Origin: Puia sp.
GTDB taxonomy: Bacteria > Bacteroidota > Bacteroidia > Chitinophagales > Chitinophagaceae
DNA: 64,000 nucleotides
Direction: 5' to 3'
NCBI GenBank assembly: GCA_031292515.1
Contig: JARLGZ010000233.1
Span: 1-64,000 of the forward strand
Part shown: in pieces, positions 61,430-64,000 of the stretch
Layout of the letters: each line of letters opens with the position of its first letter
Numbering within the stretch: the first letter of the stretch is position 1
Position numbers and translations under genes: made by a program
The notes under the pieces: model-generated
The model's database searches: none
What the model was told of the DNA's origin: nothing
Seen by the model: the letters and a program-made list of their open reading frames with translations, nothing else

Positions 61430-61827
61430 CCATATCGCTGGGTAGGCAATTATCTTCCGGCTGGTCGGGGGTACAACAATTTTTACATTTTTGAACACCG
61501 GCACTCAATTGGTTACGAAACGTAATCATCTCCCGGATTTTGACATCCAGTAAATCGACCTTCTTTTCGATAAGATCGCTTACATTGTCACAAGTGGCCT
61601 CAATTGGCCTCTATCATATCCAAGAGGCCCGCTGCTTCATTCAGGGTAAATCCGAAATTTTTCATTCGCTTAATGGTATGCAGCCGTTTTAATACTTCCT
61701 CTGAATACTCTTTATAATTATTGTTCCGGCGCTGCTTGCAGCCGATTTTTATTAATCCTTGCTTTTCATAGAAGCGGATCGTGTCCCTGGAAAGACCTGA
61801 TTTTAAGACTAATTCTCCTATTAACAT
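61430..61827 (-). pseudogene. MerR family regulator, frameshifted, with a MerR-like cysteine triad
   Basis: The N-terminal part (61600-61827) is a normal MerR helix-turn-helix and linker: MLIGELVLKSGLSRDTIRFYEKQGLI, then RMKNFGFTLNEAAGLLD. The frame stops at IEAN because of a 10 bp imperfect tandem duplication (GAGGCCAATT/GAGGCCACTT, plus positions 61592-61611). Removing one copy restores the dimerisation helix (ATCDNVSDLIEKKVDLLDVK) and a Cys-rich end (KCKNCCTPDQPEDNCLP). The spacing of 35 residues from the first Cys to the second equals that between Cys82 and Cys117 of mercury-sensing MerR. All three sensor cysteines are lost in the current frame. It is divergent from ynfA. Confidence 0.75.
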
Positions 61828-61845
61828 AAAAAAGGCAGTTTTTTA

Positions 61846-61880
61846 TTTGACCGTAGACTATACTCCACGCTTTACATTTG
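61846..61880 (+). promoter_or_regulatory. ynfA promoter with long spacer and MerR-type dyad
   Basis: TTTG (61846-61849) and TACATTTG (61873-61880, exact TAnnTTTG) are 23 bp apart, longer than the usual 19-21. The imperfect dyad GTAGACTATACTCCAC (61853-61868, 12 of 16 positions symmetric) fills the spacer. Over-long spacers with a central dyad are the hallmark of promoters activated by MerR-family proteins, and a merR-type gene starts 19 bases away on the other strand. Confidence 0.65.
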
Positions 61881-61906
61881 TAAATATAATCCTTAAAAAC
61901 AGCAGT

Positions 61907-62242
61907 ATGATAATAGTTAAATCCTTAATGATATTCTTGCTGGCGGGCATTTGTGAAATCGGCGGGGGGTATCTCGTTTGGCTTTGGCTCAAAGAAGATA
62001 AGCCCCTTTGGTATGGAATATCGGGTGGGATTATCCTTGCCATTTACGGCGTGGTAGCGACCCTGCAAACAGCAAATTTTGGCCGGGTGTATGCTACCTA
62101 TGGCGGTATATTCATCGTCCTCTCACTGCTTTGGGCATGGAAAGTAGATAATTTCAAGCCGGACCGCTACGACATTTTAGGCGCTTTAGTCGCCCTTATA
62201 GGTGTTTTTATTATTTTCTATGCTCCGCGAACAACTAACTAA
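61907..62242 (+). CDS. ynfA: YnfA family (UPF0060) membrane protein
   Basis: A 111-residue protein with four membrane helices (SLMIFLLAGICEIGGGYLVWLWL, YGISGGIILAIYGVVATL, YGGIFIVLSLLWAW, ILGALVALIGVFIIFY) and the family motifs NFGRVYATYGG and DNFKPDRYD. The YnfA family resembles small multidrug resistance transporters, and some members have been reported to affect drug efflux. The start at 61907 is the family one; the longer open frame runs back through the promoter and the divergent regulator. The MerR-type promoter suggests induction by a metal or drug. Confidence 0.9.
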   Translation: MIIVKSLMIFLLAGICEIGGGYLVWLWLKEDKPLWYGISGGIILAIYGVVATLQTANFGRVYATYGGIFIVLSLLWAWKVDNFKPDRYDILGALVALIGVFIIFYAPRTTN

Positions 62243-62246
62243 GAAT

Positions 62247-62366
62247 ATGAAACAAGTCTTATTTCTCTCATTGCTGGCAATTTCCCTTATAGGATACAGC
62301 CAATCAAATACAAGCAAAACTGTGAAAAATAACAATACAGGTGCCGAATGCGAAGATGGCTTCTGA
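62247..62366 (+). CDS. Small secreted peptide (39 aa), unknown
   Basis: It starts four bases after the ynfA stop, so it is probably cotranscribed. It encodes a clear signal peptide (MKQVLFLSLLAISLIGYSQ) and a short polar tail ending GAECEDGF. The mature part is only about 20 residues with one Cys. Either it is a genuine small exported peptide, or it is the head of a longer periplasmic protein cut off by the rearrangement that left the HEPN remnant next to it. Confidence 0.45.
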   Translation: MKQVLFLSLLAISLIGYSQSNTSKTVKNNNTGAECEDGF

Positions 62367-62388
62367 AATGGAATTGTGACGGGCAACC

Positions 62389-62546
62389 TTATAATACCTG
62401 TTCCAATTTATTTTCTACGATTTCCTTAGCGGTGACATGTAGCTTCTTTACTTTTGCAAACAGAACGTCCAGCTCATTTTCCTGTACATCATACTGATCT
62501 TCATACCGAGCGCTCAAATAAGCCTTTTCCAGTGCCCGGCAGCTAT
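62389..62546 (-). pseudogene. HEPN-domain protein remnant (C-terminal end)
   Basis: On the minus strand a frame without a start reads ALEKAYLSARYEDQYDVQ, then LDVLFAKVKKLH and a helical end to TAA at 62389-62391. This matches the last helices of Bacteroidota HEPN-domain proteins (the AYL-AR-Y pattern followed by KV-KLH). The upstream part is missing: the frame runs directly into the tail of the FtsX-type permease gene. It is a non-functional fragment. Confidence 0.65.
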
Positions 62547-62590
62547 TTACTCAGTTCTCAAACTCTTTATAGGATTAGCAATGGCTGCTT

Positions 62591-64000
62591 TTAAGATTCA
62601 TAACTAACCGTGATCCATGCTATCGCCAATGCCCCTAACGAGGCGATCAGGAAAATGACCCAGCCAATATTTATACGATAAGCAAAACTGCCGAGCCATT
62701 TATTGGTGGCAAACCATGCAATGGGTATCGCAATTGCAATAGCGATGAATATAAGTTTGGTAAACCCTGTTGACAACAAATACACCACATTCAATACGGA
62801 TGCCCCCAGTACTTTTCGTACGCCTATTTTCCGGGTACGCTGCTCAGCCATAAATGCCGACAAGCCATACAAACCCATACAGGAAATAAAAATGGCTATT
62901 ATCGCAAATACATTAAACAGCCTGCCCATTTGTTGCTCGCCCTTGTATAAATTATTAATATCCTGGTCAACAAATCCGAAGGAGAAAGGGAAAGCAGGAC
63001 TAAGCCGTTTGCTTATTTTCTCCAATTCCTGGATGGTGGCTTTTGTTTTTCCGGGTTGGCTTCGCACCAATACAATTCCTACATTCCATTTATTGAACGC
63101 AATTACCATGGGCTCGATGGCTGTTTGCGCGGATTTGTAATTAAAGTCTTTTACTACTCCTACTATTGTTCCTTTCTCACCGTTGAATGTGAGGGACTTA
63201 CCAACTGCAGTTGCCGGGGTCATTCTCATAGCTGCTGCCGCTTTTTCGTTAATCACATAATTACCCGAGTCGGCAAATTGAGTAGTAGACAAAGGCCGTC
63301 CGCTTGCCATCTTCATTTGCAGGACATCGAAGAAATCATCATTCACCCATGTTTTTGTAAACCAGGTATTTTTATCCGCCGGGGTGCTTCCATCCCATTC
63401 CAGGCCGTAAGTATCGCTGCCCAAATTTGCTATCGGGTCGGAGATTGTAGTAAAGTTTGCGGTAAGCGGGTTTGCTTTGAGCTCCGATTTCAATGCCCGT
63501 TGCCTGTCTCCCATTTCGCCGGTCATCGGCATATAAAGCAGGTTCGATTTATTATACCCAAGATCCCTGTTTTTGATATAATTCAACTGCCTGTATACGA
63601 TGGCTGTGCCGGGGAGTAATACGATCGAGACGACAAATTGCATTACTACTAACCCATTACGGAAATATAGATTGCCTCCCATCATCTTCATCTTTCCTTT
63701 TAGCACTTCCACCGGCTTAAAACCGGATAGAAACAAAGCAGGATAGCTCCCAGAGATAAGTCCGGTCAATAATGCGATGCCTAGCAGCAATGCTATTAAT
63801 TTTCCATCCAGTAATTGTATGGAAAGTTGCTTACCCGCCAGGTCACTAAAAACAGGCAGCAACAGGTATATAATACCAACAGCAATCAATAACGCAATAA
63901 AAGAAATAAACAATGACTCGCCAAGGAACTGACCGATCAGTTGCATGCGGCCCGCTCCCACCACCTTACGCAAGCCCACTTCTTTCGCGCGGCGTGCAGA
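62591..64000 (-). CDS. FtsX/MacB-type ABC permease, N-terminally cut by the window; C-terminal frameshift
   Basis: The frame is open to the window edge on the minus strand (470 residues visible). It contains an FtsX domain start (RAKEVGLRKVVGAGRMQLIG, three helices), a second membrane segment with SGSYPALFLSGFKPVEVLKGKM, a MacB-like periplasmic domain, and the second FtsX domain (EQRTRKIGVRKVLGASVLNV). This is the roughly 780-residue double-FtsX permease common in Bacteroidota. The current stop after WITVSYES is premature. A one-base shift restores the conserved tail KAAIANPIKSLRTE, ending at 62547, so about 16 residues are lost through an indel or a sequencing error. Confidence 0.85.
   Translation of the reverse strand, partial: SARRAKEVGLRKVVGAGRMQLIGQFLGESLFISFIALLIAVGIIYLLLPVFSDLAGKQLSIQLLDGKLIALLLGIALLTGLISGSYPALFLSGFKPVEVLKGKMKMMGGNLYFRNGLVVMQFVVSIVLLPGTAIVYRQLNYIKNRDLGYNKSNLLYMPMTGEMGDRQRALKSELKANPLTANFTTISDPIANLGSDTYGLEWDGSTPADKNTWFTKTWVNDDFFDVLQMKMASGRPLSTTQFADSGNYVINEKAAAAMRMTPATAVGKSLTFNGEKGTIVGVVKDFNYKSAQTAIEPMVIAFNKWNVGIVLVRSQPGKTKATIQELEKISKRLSPAFPFSFGFVDQDINNLYKGEQQMGRLFNVFAIIAIFISCMGLYGLSAFMAEQRTRKIGVRKVLGASVLNVVYLLSTGFTKLIFIAIAIAIPIAWFATNKWLGSFAYRINIGWVIFLIASLGALAIAWITVSYES

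Noticed and set aside
61072-61449. Leftward 125-codon frame ending in a CGGTCCC cysteine cluster
   Set aside because: It is antisense to the AraC fragment along almost its whole length, and its N-terminal part runs out of the MerR tail in another frame. The Cys-rich end is intriguing but unsupported.

Overview
This window is an ordinary chromosomal stretch of a member of the Bacteroidota, most likely Chitinophagaceae or a close relative. The supporting signs are Bacteroidota-type -7 boxes (TAnnTTTG) just upstream of many starts, weak Shine-Dalgarno sequences, an OMP_b-brl_3 type outer-membrane receptor, the single-chain alternative GlmU, a type B L31, the long form of Lgt, DUF3347, futalosine-pathway MqnA, and moderate GC. 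One tRNA (Leu, anticodon CAA) is present. There is no rRNA, no CRISPR array and no intact mobile element.

Layout. 1-2.4 kb: end of a surface-polysaccharide locus (radical-SAM-like tail, Wzx-type flippase, GT-A-like glycosyltransferase). 2.4-9.6 kb, leftward: tpiA, alternative glmU, rpmE2, yajQ, a TonB-receptor-like barrel protein and lgt. 9.6-10.15 kb: a gene-free stretch with DnaA-box-like and parS-like words plus degenerate repeats. 10.15-13 kb: bacilliredoxin, hsp20, a 3 x 75 bp tandem array of terminator hairpins, and an exported protein of unknown function. 13.1-18.2 kb, leftward: arginine decarboxylase-like gene, then thrS-infC-rpmI-rplT. 18.2-25.6 kb: two tandem paralogous exported proteins, DUF3347, an ABC-F ATPase and a patatin/Omp85-type protein. 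25.6-38.1 kb, leftward: the histidine-utilisation set hutH-hutU-hutI-hutG, interrupted by a trehalose module (OtsA-OtsB fusion plus GH15) and by a Gcr/PF10136-type membrane protein. 38.2-44.8 kb, leftward: a seven-gene operon predicted to make and transfer a CDP-activated C-methylated 6-deoxyhexose. 44.9-47.3 kb: a GT9-methyltransferase fusion and an FkbM methyltransferase. 47.3-60.3 kb: housekeeping and miscellaneous genes (mqnA, purB, prfC, a phosphodiesterase, an LEA2 lipoprotein, DUF2252, MgtC, aldose epimerase, ABC permease, tsaD, trmN, a saccharopine dehydrogenase-like enzyme).

60.5-64 kb: tRNA-Leu followed by an A/T-richer scar made of broken genes: the head of an AraC-type regulator, a MerR-type regulator with three MerR-spaced cysteines that is frameshifted by an apparent 10 bp tandem duplication, an intact ynfA behind a MerR-style long-spacer promoter, a tiny secreted peptide, a HEPN remnant, and an FtsX-type permease whose conserved tail has slipped out of frame and which runs off the window.

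The most interesting points are the MerR/YnfA unit, the CDP-C-methyl-sugar operon, the 75 bp terminator array, the hut cluster with embedded trehalose genes, the 15 bp repeats that look expanded from the hutH 3' end, and the possible replication/segregation site near 9.8 kb. I found no clearly new defence or mobile system. Similarity statements come from motif recognition by eye, not from database searches.
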